Notes: generated by a model not told the origin, from the letters alone. A DNA stretch of 64,000 nt from Amaurobius ferox (GCA_951213105.1 OX578135.1:161067250-161131249), one strand, 5' to 3'; positions 48,841 to 59,588 are shown, counted from the first letter of the stretch. Made by a program: numbers and translations.

Positions 48841-49420
48841 TATGTATCTATCTATATATGTATGTACCTATCGATGTCCAGCGTTTTTCTCAACTAATTC
48901 AGGCTCCTTAATTTCGAGATTTGTGCCTAATGAAAATTCTTTTTCGTTTTCTATAGAAGATCGTTACTCAAAAAATTATTATAATTTTAATTATTAGCAA
49001 AATGCTACTGAAAATCGGGTGTAGAATTGTGTCGCTGAACAATTTTCAACAGATATAAGTTTCGCATTATTTTTAAATAATACATAGACCCGCTAAATGA
49101 AAACGGTTTGAGGTATTTTTTGTGCAAGATATAAAATCTTGGTTTCTTTCGTTAGCCTTGATCTATCCAGGTAGTTGGCCGCGCTTCGCTCCCATAGCAC
49201 TTAAAGAGATGAAACGACACACAGCGGATTATTTTCATCTTTAATATTTTGACGTCATTGCGTGATGTTGTTACTCCATTTACGTACATCATGACTAGAG
49301 CCTGGATTATATGCAATTGCATATCTGCTTATGCAATTGCATATTTAAGCACTTTTTTGCTATATAGAGCGTATAAATGCATAAAAGCTTCAATTTTGCC
49401 TTAAAAATGTATATTTTAAG

Positions 49421-51998
49421 CAGGGTAAGAAATTAGAAAAAAAAAGTAGGGGCCAAATGGCCCCCAGCATCATTTTTTTATGGGCCATTTGAAAATTTCT
49501 AAGGGCCAAAATAAAACAATTTAATGAAATAAAAAATATACACGATAAAACCACATAGGTCTAATCTAAATATTTTATTTACTTGCATAATATATATATA
49601 TATACTTTAAAAAAAAAGTGCAAAATATAATTTTTAAATTGACTATCATTTAATTCCCATTTTTAGTTAGTAACCACTGGCCGGTAGGTCAATGAAGTTT
49701 AATGGCCAGTTGTTGACAGCTGCAAAATGTGCGATGTTTTTTTTTCAACTTGCTTAATGTTATGCAAAATTGTGTTTAAGTATGTTATTTAATAATTTAG
49801 AATTTGCTGGTATTACCTATTTATTTATAGATTTATTATACAATAAATGTCTATTATCAAGAAAACTCCCCTTAGGGGATCAACTTTTGTACAATCTGGA
49901 TCTACTTTTGTGCAATATTATTTGGATGTTGATGCAAAGGAGGAGGATTTTAAAAATTGGGGGAAATTTAAGAGATTGGCAAGTTACACAATTTTTTATT
50001 ATTATTTGATAAAAAAAACAAGACAAATGCACAGAAATATTTCAAATTTTTAATGAGTAATATTGTTAACATGCATTTATTATTGCTAACATCTCATTAT
50101 TAACATTTAATAGATTTTCAAAACTTATTTTAAGTGTTTTTCTAAAACTAATTCTTTTCTATAAGTTAGTGTCCCTATCCCCATCTTTTCCATTTCTTAA
50201 AGGTTTTTCAAATTTCAAATTTTTATTTATCCCATTTTTGAATATTTTAAATATTTATATTCACTAATTTTTTTTAATCCTGTTTTAAACCTTATCAATG
50301 ACTTTTATTATAAGTCTTTTCAGGTCTTTCATAATATTTGTTTTCCAATAGATTATAAAAAAAATAATTTATTATGAAGCATTCAAATATTTTTGGAGGC
50401 AATTTTAAACTAAATCAATTAATTTAAGCAATTTCAAGTTTTCTCATACTGATCTTTTTATTTTTTACTTTTCCAAGTTGACGAAGCGTTTACTATTATT
50501 TATTCCTCCCTATTATTTTTAAAAAGCCCGAATACTAATTTTTCTTTAATTTAGAGGGTTTTACCAATGATTTTCAGTGATTTTTAATAAATTTATAATC
50601 TTTTTTTAATCATTTACTATGTAAATTTTCCATCATTGCGATCGCGATATTTCGGTCTTTTTTCCCGTTATATTATCGGATGTTATGAACGCTTTTATTT
50701 TAAAATTTCCTCAATATATGTATTTCATAACAAGGAAATTCTTTATCCTCTTAAGGAAATTTGATCTTTTTAATATTTCGACGTTTTTGAATTTAAGAAC
50801 TATCGTCTTGTATCGCTAGAAGCACGATATTTTATACTCGAATTTTCCGATCCACGGGGGACGGAGGGGGGGGGGGGGGCATGAACAGCTCTTGACTATG
50901 GATAAGTTGAAAATGGAACCGATTTAACTTTGAATTTATAATAATTGTTAACAGTGAGCACTTCTAAAAACACAATTATGCAAACATTTTAGGAATCCAT
51001 ACATTTTTATTTTTATGCATCATCGATAAGAGATTAATAACTTAAAACAGAGTATAATCTATAAAAGGAAATTGAACAAAAAAAACTGTAGTGCATCGAG
51101 ACTTTAAAAATTGTGAAATTCTCGCGATCTAGCTTTAAAATTAATACCAAGTATGTCCAGGTTAGTATCCTTCAAACGCGCTATTTTAGTCAATGCTACA
51201 CACATTCATAATTTCCATAGGGTCGTTTATGGACAGTGAATATGTAGATTAAAGTAGAACAATACTATATAACATTGCTATCAATATCAGCAATTCAGCT
51301 CGGAAAAGAATTCCCTCTTCCCCAAGGTTGATGTCCTTTATTCACGCCTGATCTAGATTAGTCCTCGTAGCAGAGTAGTTACTCCTTCATACAGCGCTTA
51401 AATTTTTTTTTTTTTTTTTTTTTGGGGGGGGGGGGGGGTGCAGGTCAATGCACAGAGCGCGGTAAAGACGTTACGCCACGACGTGTCGCAAAACACATCG
51501 GTGAGGAGGGGTTAGATAGCGGTTAGAAATTCTTTGAAGATAGGAATGTGGATTACACTTATTCTCCGTTACAAATGCAATAAATTACGATCGCCTTGTA
51601 GGGAAGAACAAATACAGAAGAGCCATAGCAGTATCGTAGCGATTGTTGACAAATTTTTGTTACTCCACAGGTGGCATTGTTTAAGGAGAAGGGTCATTCT
51701 TTAAGCTATCCCAGAGTTTGGCCGGTAGTCAGGATTATGTTAATCGCCAGTTTTTGAAGTTTAATCGCCATCTGGCGAGTGGGAGTACTAAGCTTGTTTT
51801 ATATTATTGTATTAATTTTAAATTGACTTATTGTTTTATACAAGAGAAAAAAAGGGGTTTTTTTTCCCTCGGTTATTTTTGGTAAATTATAGTGGTTTAA
51901 TTCTAGTCGCGATTTGGCCCCCGATTCCGAAATTATGGTCGCAAATGATAAAAATTTGGTCGCATTTCGCGCATGGCCCCTGCTAATTTCTTACCCTG
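49421..51998. mobile_element. Non-coding hAT element hAT2 with 8-bp target duplication
   Basis: The ends CAGGGTAAGAAATTAG and inverse CTAATTTCTTACCCTG are exact for 16 bp. ATTTTAAG stands at 49413-49420 and 51999-52006. The joined flanks match the repeat text at about 38640-38690, which confirms the empty site. I find no transposase; two short frames at 49770-50053 have no known domain. Poly-G runs lie near 50866-50879 and 51423-51438. Confidence 0.8.
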
Positions 51999-52149
51999 AT
52001 TTTAAGTATTTTTTTTCTTTTAAATTGCTTGATAAGTTATACCAGTGAAAATTCTTGAGATCTACGCTCGTATAAATAAAGTTATCTCATGTAAAAAAAT
52101 AAATTCTTAAAAGCCAGATAAAAGTGTGTAAAAAAATTGCATAAAATTT

Positions 52150-52400
52150 CAGTTGTAGAAACATTGCACTTGCTGCAGCAGGTGCAATGTTTCTGTCAAC
52201 GATTTCCCCAAACGCTGGTAGAATTTGATATTAGCACGTTGCTTTTCAAACACCATTTCCATTTTTGACGAACGCGAACGACTACAGTCCACTGACACGC
52301 ATTGTCTGAAAAAATCTTGCAATGCGGACCTGTTTCTTCCTTTTCACATCTCGCGTCACATGTGCCTCTACGCCACGGTAAAATAGTTCCCCTCTCCTCC
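52150..52400 (-). pseudogene. Mariner-type helix-turn-helix fragment
   Basis: Minus-strand reading gives FEKQRANIKFYQRLGKSLTE followed by TLHLLQQV, the first helix-turn-helix of Mos1-like and GVQW3-like proteins, preceded in another frame by basic residues (to about 52400). Only this N-terminal domain is recognisable. The perfect-looking DNA palindrome at 52158-52194 lies within the Leu-Leu-Gln-Gln codons. Confidence 0.5.
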
Positions 52401-52836
52401 AATCAGGGTTGGAGATATCAACACAGTTTCCGAACTTTTTGATCCTACCTTGTATGAATCATAACATTAAACATTGATATTTGCAAAATTGACGAAATTA
52501 ATCGTCTGCTTACATCCTCATTTCTTTTCGGTCATTTTGCATAATATCAATTTGAGATAATAATAAGATTAATAGTATTGCTTGGAATTGAATCTGCTTA
52601 TACCCAAAATTTGGTTCAATTCCGTGTATAATTGAAATTTATTTTCTGCTTTTCCGTGCGCCACTGTTGTGAAGGGGAGGGGCATTGAAAAACTTGTTTT
52701 TTTCCTTATAATTTTTAATGCCCTTTTGTCTTTTTTGCACTCAATGTCCGACCAAACCTTTGGCCCAGCCTTATAAGTTGCAGCGAAAGAGAAAGTCGGT
52801 GAAAGAAAAGTAGCATAAAACTTTGTAACATTTCAG

Positions 52837-52931
52837 GAAGAAGCGCTGGAGACATATCGAGATGTTATCGAAAACGTCATAACGCCCAAGTTGCCTCTGC
52901 TATTCAAAAATATGCCTGAAAAAATATTAAC
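52837..52931 (+). CDS. DUF885 gene exon 9 (residues 323-354)
   Basis: The acceptor is aacatttcag and the donor gtaagt. It encodes EEALETYRDVIENVITPKL, then PLLFKNMPEKILT. In DUF885 proteins a helix with Tyr-x-x-x-x-x-x-x-x-x-x-Pro-x-Leu-x-x-x-Phe precedes the Pro-rich block next to the metal motif. It ends in phase 2 (AC); exon 10 supplies C to complete Thr. Confidence 0.9.
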
Positions 52932-53038
52932 GTAAGTATGTTTGCACTATTAAAAGCGTTTCATACGTATTTCATACATATTTCAGGTCGGTTCATTGGA
53001 TCTTGCTAAATGTTTCTTTTAAGCCAGAACTATTGTTT

Positions 53039-53715
53039 ACTTTCACATGGTAATGTATAAGGAAATCATTAGAGTAATGTCGAAAATTGGAACTCGAGTT
53101 TTCGACGGATCTACACGTTTCGGGCACTCTAGAATACGAAAAATCTTAGTGATGCCCGTGTGTGTATATGTTTGTGCAATGTGCGTATCAACTGCAGCCC
53201 AACTAATGGAACAAATTTCCCAAAATTTGATAATTAAGTTACTTGTAGGTTATCCTGATGCTGATTAGATTTGGATGCAATTCGGGAAAAAAAACCTGCT
53301 TTTCATTTGTAAAATGACTTGCAAAAATCATTAATATCTAAAAGAAAGACTAAATATTCTCCAATGTATCAATTAACTGTTTGTTTTACACGTATGTTTT
53401 GACGGCAAAAAAAAAATAAGACCAACTCCATTACTCTAGAACTAATCATTTTCAAGCTTTTTTCATATTTTTAAAATGCCGTCTTTGAAAATACGTCCAT
53501 TCGCCAAGTGAAAACGAAAATTAAAGTGAAACTACAAATTCAGTGTAATTTCAAATAATTATCCGTGTTTTTATTATTATTATTATTATTTATTTTGTGC
53601 GCGCACGTGTATATGTGTATATATACGCAATTATACACAATTCAATGAAGTATGAAAGAAAGAAAAAATGAATTTCTGCCTATAGCGAAAGTCATGTGCT
53701 GTTGTTCACATGAGA
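53039..53715 (-). mobile_element. Repeat family B copy B4 (diverged)
   Basis: It starts actttcacatggtaatg, ataaggaaatc (hairpin decayed) and keeps ttttcgacggatctacacg and the end gcgaaagtcatgtgctg, cacatgaga. It carries an added (TTA)n tract at about 53571-53590. It begins 107 bp after exon 9. Confidence 0.5.
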
Positions 53716-54391
53716 TTTTTTGCAGTAGCATCTTTTGAACTTTTGCATGTCGATAACGAATAGCTAAATACGTGTTATTGTGAAGTTATCAGAACTCCAG
53801 GTTGTATGAAATTCCTGCAGCTTGCATGTGTCGTAGATTTCTCCTTATTAATAAGAAACGCATTCCACGAAGTGTTGTGTTGGAGTATTTTCATAGCTTT
53901 CCGAACAACACAGCTTGCACTCATAAAATATAAATTGAGATTTCAATGTTATTGAAACATGTGCATGTGTGAGGTGGAGTATATACGTTTGTGTATATGT
54001 GTGGCCCAGGAACTCTAGTTAAGAGAATTTGGGCCCGTTATTAATAAAAGATTGAAAACCACTGCTCTTCCTTAAAACAAGATGCCAAAGCTCTAGTTTT
54101 CTGAGCTGATAAGTCATTCCCAATCTTTTATCAATTATCTCTCCTATCCTGATTTTGGATTTTTTTTTTTCAGAATAGAGAATGTTGAATTAAGATTTGT
54201 GGCGGCCTTCGGGCTTTTATAGAACTGGCATCCTCAAATAGCAATCAATCATAGCAATTTCTCAAATTGAGGCATCAACCTACTGCTGTAGCCCAGGTCC
54301 TAACCGGTTTATTTGTATCAAATGGCCAAATGGGTCCAGAGATGATGTAAATAAACAAAATTTCGGATAATGCTATAAATATTTTAAAAAT

Positions 54392-55168
54392 TCTGATATG
54401 AGCAGCACATGACTTTCCATACAGACTTAAATTAATTTTCTCTTTATTTCATTAATAGTTCACTAAAGTGAATTTAATTGCACTAAATAACAAGCATTAT
54501 TATTTATAATAACACTGAATTTACGTTTTTATTTCAGTTTTTGTTACATTTGGTAACTTGACGTATTTTCAAAAGCGGCGTAGCAAAAATACAAAAACTT
54601 AAATATCGCGAGAACGGCTAGTTATAGATTCTAGGTCGGCTAGTTATAGATTCTAAGTCGGCTAGTTATAGATTCTAGGTCGGTTAGTTATAGATTCTAG
54701 GTGGCTAGTTATAGATTAACGGCTAGCTATAGATTCGGGGTTGGTCTTATTCTTTTCATCATCAAAATTTACATATAAAACAAGCATTTAATTGATACAT
54801 TTTAGCATACGCAGTCTTTTATTTTAGATTTTGGCTTTTTTTTTTTTTTTTTATAGATTTCAGGCCACTTCGCAAAAAAAGGGCAGGATTTTTTTCCCGA
54901 ATCAAACCAAAATCTTATCAGTACCAGGGTAATCCACAATTGAATCTACCAAATTTTGTGAAATTTGGTCAATTTGTTCTTAGCTAAATTGAATACATGC
55001 GATTTTTACGGACTATTTCGCAAAAATATGTGAATTCTTTTATCCCGAATCATACTCAAATATCTAATCAGCACCAGGGTCACCTATAAGTGACTTACCT
55101 ATAGTATTTTATGAAATTTGGTTCATTAGTTCTTGAGTTAGAGTAGATACATACATGCCACAGACACA

Positions 55169-55199
<31 letters not shown>

Positions 55200-55329
55200 G
55201 TCACAGTAAATTTAATTTTTTCGTGTTTTAGAGGTCCTGAAACGTGCAGATCCGTCGAAAACTTGAGTTACAATTTTCAGCATGATTCCAATACTTTTCC
55301 TATAGATTACCATGTATTGCAGGGAAAGT
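54392..55329 (+). mobile_element. Repeat family B copy B5
   Basis: It starts TCTGATATGAGCAGCAC and ends with the hairpin acttttcctatagattacc / atgtattgcagggaaagt. The CA tract with added (GA)n is at about 55163-55199. An internal array of 22-mers (54609-54737) is unique to this copy. Confidence 0.6.
54609..54737 (+). repeat. About six 22-23-bp units expanded inside B5
   Basis: ggctagttatagattctagg recurs six times with small changes. In other B copies the corresponding place has a single gagaacggctagtt / agtcgttctagag-type phrase. Confidence 0.85.
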
Positions 55330-55579
55330 AATAGTATATTTAATATTAACACATTATTTACAGGGACAGGAAATATATTTTATTTGTAGGAAAATTCAAA
55401 GTGGGTTTCCAGTACTTAGATATATATAGTTTAATCAATTGTGGAAGCCAATGAACAATCAAGAGCGGGTTATGAACTTCTAACCCCCTGTCTACGACAC
55501 TTCTTTATGCATTTATAATGTCTGTGTGTTTACATGCCTTGTCTTTCGGCGTCTTATTTTTTTCAACCTTCGTTTCTAG

Positions 55580-55696
55580 CGTGGATAAGATCCCGAACGA
55601 TATGTCGACCGGTCCCCGAGCGTACTATATGAGTGCTTCGCCTGGCAATTCCACTCCCGCCACCTTCTTCCTGGACACTTCGTCGCTCAAGAACCT
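55580..55696 (+). CDS. DUF885 gene exon 10 (residues 354-393)
   Basis: The acceptor is cttcgtttctag and the donor gtgagt. After the split Thr the frame reads VDKIPNDMSTGPRAYYMSAS, then a Pro-Gly-Asn-Ser-Thr-Pro-Ala-Thr-Phe-Phe-Leu-Asp-Thr run. The Ala-Tyr-Tyr and Pro-x-x-Phe-Phe-Leu-Asn/Asp pattern is the family's strand region before the catalytic helix. It ends in phase 2 (CT), and an 89-bp intron follows. Confidence 0.93.
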
Positions 55697-55785
55697 GTGA
55701 GTTACTTCGTCGCTCCAGTAGCTGAAAAATATTTTCACGACATGTACATTACGAAATGATTATAAATATTTATCTTGTGTTTCAG

Positions 55786-55846
55786 ACCAAGATATGAAGT
55801 GATGACCCTTGCCATGCACGAAGGGGTACCTGGACACCACTTCCAG
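55786..55846 (+). CDS. DUF885 gene exon 11 with HEGVPGHH metal-site motif (residues 393-413)
   Basis: The acceptor is cttgtgtttcag and the donor gtaaat. The A at the start completes Leu; then PRYEVMTLAMHEGVPGHHFQ. This is the diagnostic DUF885 signature (His-Glu-x-x-Pro-Gly-His-His/Leu-x-Gln), with His404, Glu405, His410 and His411 of the visible protein. By analogy with other HExx(x)H proteins these could bind zinc, but that is inference. All signature residues are intact, so nothing suggests a dead enzyme. Confidence 0.95.
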
Positions 55847-56005
55847 GTAAATTAAAACTTTCCACCTTCTAACCAAAACAGTGTTTTCCAAATTGTGGTA
55901 CGCGTACCTCCTATGGTTAAGCAAAATGATTCAATGGATAGGTTCATCTCCACCAGTGGTTGGAAAAACTACTTTATTATTGAAGTGATCTACAACTACA
56001 ACTAC

Positions 56006-56289
56006 GGGCGCGGTAGCCCATTGGTTAGCGCTCTGGAGTTGCACTCGGTAGGCCCGGGTTCGATTCCAGACACTGCCAAAACTTCCGCCGTGTTCATGCG
56101 GAGTACGATCACGTTAAACATGTGGGTCCGAAAGTCCTTCCGAGAGGTTGGTGGTAGGGGAAGGAGGGTACGGTCCCTGTGGATGCCTCCCCCACTGGGT
56201 TCCGGTCTAAATTGGGTGGCACTTCCCGACCGTCCAAACAGTTACCTTACACCTTTCTGGTAGGTCGGACGGTCTGGGTTTCAACAACA
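56006..56289 (+). repeat. tRNA-headed SINE with the same body as the 5S SINE
   Basis: The head gggcgcggtagcccattgg then ttagcgctctgg holds an A box (tagcccattggttag) and a B box (gggttcgattcc). The body from about 56082 (ccgccgtgttcatgcgg) to tctgggtttcaacaacaac is the same as at 43982-44204. The 14-bp acaactacaactac flanks it (55992-56005, 56290-56303). It sits in intron 11. Confidence 0.85.
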
Positions 56290-56544
56290 ACAACTACAAC
56301 TACATTATGACACATGTAGTTAACTACAACTACTTTTTTTAAAAAGTACTGACTACAAACTACTTAACTACTTTTATAAGACGAATTTTGGACAGCTCCA
56401 ATTTTCACAAAAAGTTGAGGATATGAGTATACTGCAGTAATTTAATATACTTATTCTGAATAATTAGAATTGACTGATTCCTAAATTTACTGATCAACTT
56501 ACTAATCTTTACGCTTGTATCCTCTTCTGAAAACAGTATAATAA

Positions 56545-56790
56545 AATAAAAGTATAAACTTTAAAATCAAAGACAACCAAAAATAGATTTAAAAGTACTT
56601 TAATAAAATCTCCTTCTCTCGACGTACAGTAATGACATGACCAAAGCGTTTTCGGGCATCACAATGCCCTTCATCAGTGGCCACTGATGAAGGGCATCGG
56701 GAAGGAGATTTTATTAAAGTACTCGTACTTTTAAATCTATTTTTGGTTGTCTTTGATTTTAAAGTTTAATTAAAGTTGACATGTATCCAT
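56545..56790. repeat. Foldback with hammerhead-like core at its centre
   Basis: aaaatcaaagacaaccaaaa and ataaaatctccttc on the left are repeated inverted on the right (about 56702-56765). Between them the minus strand reads ctgatgaagggcattgtgat, then gcccgaaaacgc. That is a CUGAUGA and GAAA pair around a 6-bp GGGCAU/AUGCCC stem. Confidence 0.6.
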
Positions 56791-57249
56791 TTTATTTATT
56801 GAAAGTATAAAATAAAATTAAAGTAAAAACTATTTATTTAAAAACATGTTTGTCCATTTTTAGTAGAATTTGCAACTCAAAATTGCAATCAGATAAGCAG
56901 GGTCTTTTGGGAAATGACACATCTGAATATATCCATATAAAAAATCAACTTCATGAGGCAATGGCCTACCTAACCCTGCAGCCATTCATCGTACATCGTT
57001 GAGCAGAACCCTAAATTTCATACAAATGAAGAAAGGGTGATCACATGACATGTAGAATGGCACCTTCTTTGTTTACTGAAGTAATGTTAAAACTAACGTC
57101 CAAACTCGATACAAACTAGTGATTTATTGTATCGCGCTACACTACTTATTTTTTAAAGTAGCGCGTTACACTACAAACTACGAGAAAAAGTAGTGACTAC
57201 TGTAGTTTCGCTACTTGTAGCGCGCTACTTCCGACCACTGATCTCCACA

Positions 57250-58180
57250 TACGTCCATAATGACTTTCATCCATCCCAACCCTAATTTATCATTCAATGG
57301 CACCCCGTGTGTCTTCAAAAATGGTTCATCTCCACATTCGTTCACACTGGAATTAGTAGGGGTAGGCAAATCGTTTCCTGGACGATTAGGTAGGGACAGC
57401 AAGGGATACGCGGCCGAATTTGCAATTTAGCAATTTATGAACTGAACTTTTATTAACAGAAATATCTCTTTCAAATAAAATAAAAACAAGTGTGTAAAAG
57501 GCAGCTGATCAAAATCATAAGTTTAAATATTTTGCAAACATAGAATAAATAAGTTACTGTTGATGAAGTTAAGATCGTGCAGTTTTACTATCGACTCGAC
57601 AGTGCGTATTTATTTGTAGAGTAGATATGGTAACAGGTTTAAAAAATCAACACGAAGAGGTGTCGATGCATTTTAAAAACTTTGAAGCAAATAGAAACAC
57701 AAACAAATATTTATTGCTTTTGCGAGCAAAATTTACCGAAATATGAAACATTGAATTTTATGACTTAAATCACTTTCCCACGTTCTGAGAATCCACCATT
57801 TCGGCCTAGCGTATAAAATGAAAATTAAGCTTTTCAATCAAATCAAACACAGAAAGTCCTTTCATCTAATGATTTGTTTAAAAGTGTTTATTTTCAGTAA
57901 TTTGCTGACACATTGACTTATCGTAATTTAATTTGTTTAAAATCCCAGTTTCTCGGCAAAAACAGCTGCAAATTTGAACTGCTATATCTCGGTAAATTTT
58001 GCTTGTACAAGAATCGAATTTTATTTTCTGTTTTACATGTTAATGTATGGAGAAATTTTGAGTAATTAGAAAATTTTGAATTGGGGGACCGTATGAAAAG
58101 TAAGATGTCGTATTTTTTAGACGTTTCTCGATTTAAAACTGTTATAAGATACATTGTTATCTTATATGAAACATTTTAGT
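57250..58180. other. Intron 11 stretch, nothing recognised
   Basis: AT-rich and non-coding. A short minus-strand frame (57918-58154) has low-complexity composition and no domain. No element ends identified. Confidence 0.4.
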
Positions 58181-58775
58181 AATTTGAGTGCATACGACTA
58201 ACGGTTGAGGAAATAGAAGGCTCTGTAAGGACTTTCTTGGACTTCCTGTATAGTAACAGAATGAGTTCGAAACTTATTTCGCTTTTCGATGTATAAATAC
58301 ATTCTGAACATCTTAAAATACAAATTCACTGTTTTTACCTTGACGTTGGTGTGTGTGTGTGTATCTGTAAAGTATTTGCCTATTGTACTCTAATTCAAAA
58401 ACTATCCTTCCGATTTACATGATATTTGGAAATTAAATAAGTCATGCGTAACAATAGTGTAGTGTTGATTTGATTGGATAGAAACTAGCACAATTGAACT
58501 GGCTTTATTTTTTTTATTTTTATTTTTTTTAATGCCCAGCAGAATGTAAAACAAAAGAAATATGATTAAAAAATGGTTTGTTCGGAATGTAATTTCTGAT
58601 AACAAAATGAATAAAACTTATCCGCCACGATGCTATGATTTTTGGCTTAAAATGCGCCAAGTAACCAAATGAAAAGAGAAATTATGTAAATTATATATAG
58701 TTTCAAATACGTATCCACTACATGTACTGTTTTGTACGATAACACTCTGCATAAGTAGTCATATTCTGCCCACTT
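58180..58775 (-). mobile_element. Diverged B-like repeat B7, directly before B6
   Basis: It has gtgtgtgtgtgt (about 58350), tctaattcaaaaactatcc and the eroded end gtagtcatattctgcccac, in the order of family B. The hairpin end is not preserved. It abuts copy B6, giving a head-to-tail pair of different ages. Confidence 0.4.
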
Positions 58776-58780
58776 TTTTT

Positions 58781-59449
58781 ACTTTCCCTGCAATACATGG
58801 TAATGTATAGGGAAAGTATTGGAATCATGTCGAAAATCACAAGTTGAGTTTTCGACGGATTTACACGTTTTGGGAGCTCTAGAATACGAAAGAACTATTT
58901 TTAGTGTGACGTCTGTGTGTTTATCTGTGTGTCTGTCTGTGCAGAGTTTGTATCCATTCTAACTCAAAAACTAATTGACCAAATTTCATAAAATTTTATA
59001 AGTAAGTCACTTGAGTTACCCTGGTGCTGATTAGATTTTGGTACGATTCGAAAAAAAAAAAAGAATTTGCCTTTCCCCCCCCCCCCCCCCAAAAATGACC
59101 CTCAAAAATCGTCAAAATCAAAAGACTATGTATGTTCAAATATATCAATTAAATGCTTTTTTTATACGTAAATTTTAACGATGAAAAGAATAAGACCTAT
59201 CCCCCATTACTCTAGTATTAGCCGTTCTTAAGATATTTCAATTTTTTCGTATTCTCGCTACGCCACCTTTGAAAATAAGTCCAGTTACTAATTGAAAACG
59301 AAAATGAATTAAAAGTGCAAACTCAGTATAATTTAAAATAATTATGGGTGTTATTTTGTGCAATTAAACTCAATTTAATGAATTTTTGAAGAAATAAAGA
59401 GAACATGAAAATGAATCTGCAGGAAAAGTCATGTGCTGCACGCATCACA
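58781..59449 (-). mobile_element. Repeat family B copy B6
   Basis: Hairpin start actttccctgcaatacat / atgtatagggaaagt, block gagttttcgacgg, short GT tract, poly-C run (about 59075-59090), end ctgcaggaaaagtcatgtgc. It ends 64 bp before exon 12. Confidence 0.6.
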
Positions 59450-59513
59450 TTTTTTATTATGTTTTATGTAAAATGTGTAAAGATGAAAAAGTATTTTATA
59501 TTTTATTTTTCAG

Positions 59514-59588
59514 ATTTCGTACGCTATGGAGCAAAAGGATATACCCGCATTTCGAAAATATGACATGAATAGTAATGCTTATATCGAG
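59514..59588 (+). CDS. DUF885 gene exon 12, last one visible (residues 414-438)
   Basis: The acceptor is ttatttttcag and the donor gtaggt; phase 0 at both ends. It encodes ISYAMEQKDIPAFRKYDMNS followed by NAYIE. In the family the metal motif is followed at about this distance by Ala-Tyr-x-Glu-Gly-Trp, so the next exon should begin with Gly-Trp-x-Leu-Tyr-x-Glu. I cannot find that exon in the remaining 4.4 kb, which is filled with transposons. Confidence 0.9.

Larger units (their letters stand above)
55954..57240. mobile_element. hAT MITE hAT3 with 8-bp target duplication
   Basis: The ends CAGTGGTTGGAAAAACTAC and inverse gtagcgcgctacttccgaccactg(split: gctacttccgaccactg) match. ATCTCCAC flanks at 55946-55953 and 57241-57248. 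The element contains a tRNA-headed SINE (56006) and a foldback (about 56545-56790), both nested. It has no transposase. Confidence 0.8.
2465..59588 (+). other. DUF885-family metallopeptidase-like gene, 12 exons, both ends missing
   Basis: Twelve exons (2465-2662, 13530-13663, 26727-26856, 29100-29168, 39182-39273, 41954-42038, 42117-42287, 46472-46558, 52837-52931, 55580-55696, 55786-55846, 59514-59588) sum to 1,314 nt, 438 codons with no stop. Every junction is GT-AG and every phase matches. Family landmarks appear in the expected order: the Asp-Asp-Arg-Leu motif near residue 53, Tyr-Arg-Ala-Phe-Pro near 150, Phe-Tyr-Lys-Pro-Phe near 194, a His-Glu-containing helix in exon 7, and HEGVPGHHFQ at 404-413. 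DUF885 proteins are usually about 550-600 residues, so roughly the last quarter and the N-terminal signal region are outside what I can see. The HExxPGHH signature suggests a zinc metallopeptidase-like fold; substrate and cell location cannot be read here. The introns total about 56 kb and are mostly transposons. Confidence 0.9.

Noticed and set aside
52158..52194. Near-perfect 38-bp palindrome as a possible pre-miRNA
   Set aside because: It lies in mariner helix-turn-helix codons and is too short for a metazoan pre-miRNA.
56006..56080. A functional tRNA gene
   Set aside because: It has A and B boxes but no cloverleaf acceptor stem and continues into a SINE body.
57918..58154. Minus-strand frame in intron 11
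   Set aside because: No domain, no splice context, composition as in surrounding non-coding sequence.
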